Origin: Candidatus Altarchaeota archaeon
GTDB taxonomy: Archaea; Altiarchaeota; Altiarchaeia; IMC4; SCGC-AAA252-I15
Length of the DNA stretch: 7,730 nucleotides
Reading direction: 5' to 3'
NCBI GenBank assembly: GCA_018815265.1
Contig: JAHIYG010000005.1
Span: forward strand, 1 to 7,730
How positions within the stretch are numbered: position 1 is the stretch's first letter; each line of letters opens with the position of its first letter. Below the pieces are notes generated by a model, which did not search any database, was not told where the DNA came from, and saw only the letters and a list, made by a program, of their open reading frames with translations. The position numbers were made by a program, and so were the translations under genes. Shown piece by piece: positions 6,086 through 7,730 of this stretch.

Positions 6086-7730
6086 ATGGCTTCTAAGAAG
6101 GTGCATGACGAGGGCACGACCCCTAAGGAGGATGTTCAAAAGAAGAATGCGACTGAATTAAAACATTGGAACAGTTTCACAACCACCGACGAAGTTGCAG
6201 TACCTAAAATACTCATTGACCAAGTCGTAGGCCAGGAAAAAGCTGTGGAAATAATCAAGAAGGCCGCAAAACAGAGAAGACACATACTTTTGATTGGTGA
6301 GCCTGGCACTGGGAAAAGCATGCTAGCTAATGCGATGGCAGAGCTTCTGCCAGCTGAGAGTCTTGTTGACATACTGTCTTTCTCAAACCCAGACGACGAA
6401 AACAACCCGAAAATTGGAACAGTCGCATCTGGGGAAGGCAGGAAAATCATAAAGGCTGAAAGGGAGAAGGAAGACCAGAAATCTGGGGGCGGAGGGCCAA
6501 ACATCATGTTAATCCTCGGATTGTTCTTCATACTCCCGCTTCTGCTTTACGTCTCAGGTATTGTGACAGACGGGATAATAATCGCTGCAATGATGGCTTT
6601 TGGGATAGTATTCTTCCTCCTGTTCGGATTAAACATGAGGTTCATGATGGGAGGTGGAAAAACAAACATCCCCAGAGTAATAGTAGACAACGCCGAAAAC
6701 AAGATTGCTCCATTCTTCGACGGAACAGGGGCACATGCGGGGGCACTGTTGGGTGATGTGAAGCACGACCCACTGCAGTCCGGCGGACTTGGCACCCCAT
6801 CACATCTTAGAGTGGTTGCCGGCCTCATACACAAGGCAAACAAGGGAGTCCTCTTCATCGACGAAATAGGGACGCTCGGAAAATCCCAGATAGACTTATT
6901 GACTGCAATACAGGAAAAAAAGCTCCCCATAACAGGGAGAAGCGAAATGAGTTCCGGTGCAATGGTTATGACATCGCCTGCACCCTGCGACTTCATACTT
7001 GTAGCGTCAGGCAACATCCAGGTAATAGAGCAGATGCATCCAGCGCTTCGTTCCAGGATTAGGGGATACGGATATGAGATATTCATGCAAGAAACAATCG
7101 ACGACAACGACATGAACAGGAAGAAAATGGTTCAATTCATCGCCCAAGAGGTTACAAAGGACGGTAAAATACCTCATTTCACAAAAGAGGCAGTAGATGA
7201 GATACTTCGAGAGGCAAGAAGAAGAGCTGGGAGGAAAAACAGGCTTACACTAAAGTTCAGGGAGCTTGGAGGCCTCATAAGGGCTGCTGGAGACATAGCA
7301 AACGAGAAAAAACACAAGTACGTCACAACAGAAGACGTCATAGAAGGCAAGAAAAGCGCAAGGACATTGGAACAGCAGATAGGTGACTACTACCTGGAGA
7401 GGAAAAAAGAGTATAATATATTAATTACTGAAGGCAGCAAGGTAGGTAGAGTAAACGGGTTGGCTGTAATGGGGGAGGGAGGTACAGTATTGCCTATAGT
7501 CGCTGAGGTCGCGCCGGCACACAGCCAAAAAAGCGGAATAATAATAGCAACCGGAAAACTCGGGGAAATCGCAAAAGAGGCAGTGACTAATGTATCGGCG
7601 CTTGTCAAGAAGATGAGTGGAAAACACGTCTCCAACCACGACATACACATACAATTCCTCCAAACGTATGAGGGAGTGGAGGGGGACTCCGCATCGGTTT
7701 CCGTTGCAGTAGCAGTCATATCAGCGCTGG
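6086..7730 (+). CDS. lonB: Archaeal membrane-bound ATP-dependent protease LonB, 3' end outside the window
   Basis: The first 548 residues of LonB are present. LonB is a hexameric AAA+ protease held on the inner face of the membrane that degrades unfolded and regulatory proteins. Visible are the motif LIDQVVGQEKAVE (43-55), Walker A GEPGTGKS (71-78), a two-helix membrane insert (about 139-157 and 163-184) between Walker A and B, Walker B VLFIDEIG (255-262), sensor-1 ASGN (307-310), candidate arginine fingers in ALRSRIRG (320-327) and the sensor-2 region FRELGGLIRAAGD (391-403). The protease domain begins near 450 and shows EGDSAS with catalytic Ser535. The catalytic lysine lies beyond the window. 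ATG 6086 is the first possible start because an in-frame TAG lies at 6068-6070 with no start codon between. It follows the small membrane gene by 30 nt. Confidence 0.97.
   Translation, partial: MASKKVHDEGTTPKEDVQKKNATELKHWNSFTTTDEVAVPKILIDQVVGQEKAVEIIKKAAKQRRHILLIGEPGTGKSMLANAMAELLPAESLVDILSFSNPDDENNPKIGTVASGEGRKIIKAEREKEDQKSGGGGPNIMLILGLFFILPLLLYVSGIVTDGIIIAAMMAFGIVFFLLFGLNMRFMMGGGKTNIPRVIVDNAENKIAPFFDGTGAHAGALLGDVKHDPLQSGGLGTPSHLRVVAGLIHKANKGVLFIDEIGTLGKSQIDLLTAIQEKKLPITGRSEMSSGAMVMTSPAPCDFILVASGNIQVIEQMHPALRSRIRGYGYEIFMQETIDDNDMNRKKMVQFIAQEVTKDGKIPHFTKEAVDEILREARRRAGRKNRLTLKFRELGGLIRAAGDIANEKKHKYVTTEDVIEGKKSARTLEQQIGDYYLERKKEYNILITEGSKVGRVNGLAVMGEGGTVLPIVAEVAPAHSQKSGIIIATGKLGEIAKEAVTNVSALVKKMSGKHVSNHDIHIQFLQTYEGVEGDSASVSVAVAVISAL
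6497..6640 (+). other. LonB transmembrane hairpin segment duplicated in the upstream microprotein
   Basis: These codons encode LonB residues 138-185. They match residues 12-59 of the upstream 63-residue protein (codons 5897-6040) without gaps. Of 22 identical residues other than Met, only about eight use the same codon, so the two copies separated long ago while the protein sequence was kept. Confidence 0.88.

Noticed and set aside
6136..7113. Minus-strand open frames opposite lonB
   Set aside because: They are antisense shadows of well-conserved LonB codons with no family resemblance.

Overview
This window looks archaeal. It carries a PCNA-type sliding clamp, a membrane-anchored LonB-type protease with a two-helix transmembrane insert in its AAA+ domain, and the three-subunit PurS/PurL/PurQ form of FGAM synthase. 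Several genes have TATA-like elements 25-40 nt upstream of the start codon, as archaeal promoters do. Codon use favours AGG/AGA and ATA, and GC in the core genes is around one half. I cannot assign a phylum from the sequence alone.

Layout, left to right. (1) Minus strand, 12-941: an AT-rich gene for a MiaB-like radical SAM protein. It has all six expected iron-sulfur cysteines, but its C-terminal half is missing or frameshifted at the window edge. (2) Intergenic 942-1009: a divergent promoter region with one near-symmetric TATA element, and a CACCTAGGTG palindrome touching the purS Shine-Dalgarno sequence. (3) Plus strand, 1010-4593: a tight operon purS-purL-purQ-DUF3795. Its junctions are 1 nt apart, a GTGA overlap and another GTGA overlap. 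(4) Minus strand, 4599-5779: PCNA followed by a small membrane-anchored cysteine-containing protein, overlapping by ATGA and converging on the purine operon with a 5-nt gap. (5) Intergenic 5780-5863: a second divergent promoter. (6) Plus strand, 5864 to the window end: a 63-residue two-helix membrane microprotein, a 30-nt gap with a perfect 12-bp palindrome, and lonB, cut by the window end after its catalytic serine.

The most notable observation is that the 63-residue protein just upstream of lonB is a stand-alone paralogue of LonB's own transmembrane hairpin. Residues 12-59 align without gaps to LonB residues 138-185 with 24 of 48 identities, and most synonymous positions have diverged. A free copy of the membrane anchor beside the protease gene suggests an accessory or regulatory subunit that packs with LonB in the membrane. 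That function is inference; the similarity is visible in the sequence.

The purine genes together make the enzyme for step four of IMP synthesis (FGAR to FGAM). PCNA is the replication clamp. LonB is the membrane-bound ATP-dependent quality-control protease. The radical SAM gene has clearly lower GC than its neighbours and is probably a recent acquisition. No tRNA, rRNA, CRISPR array or insertion sequence was seen, and no gene-free stretch exceeds about 85 bases.
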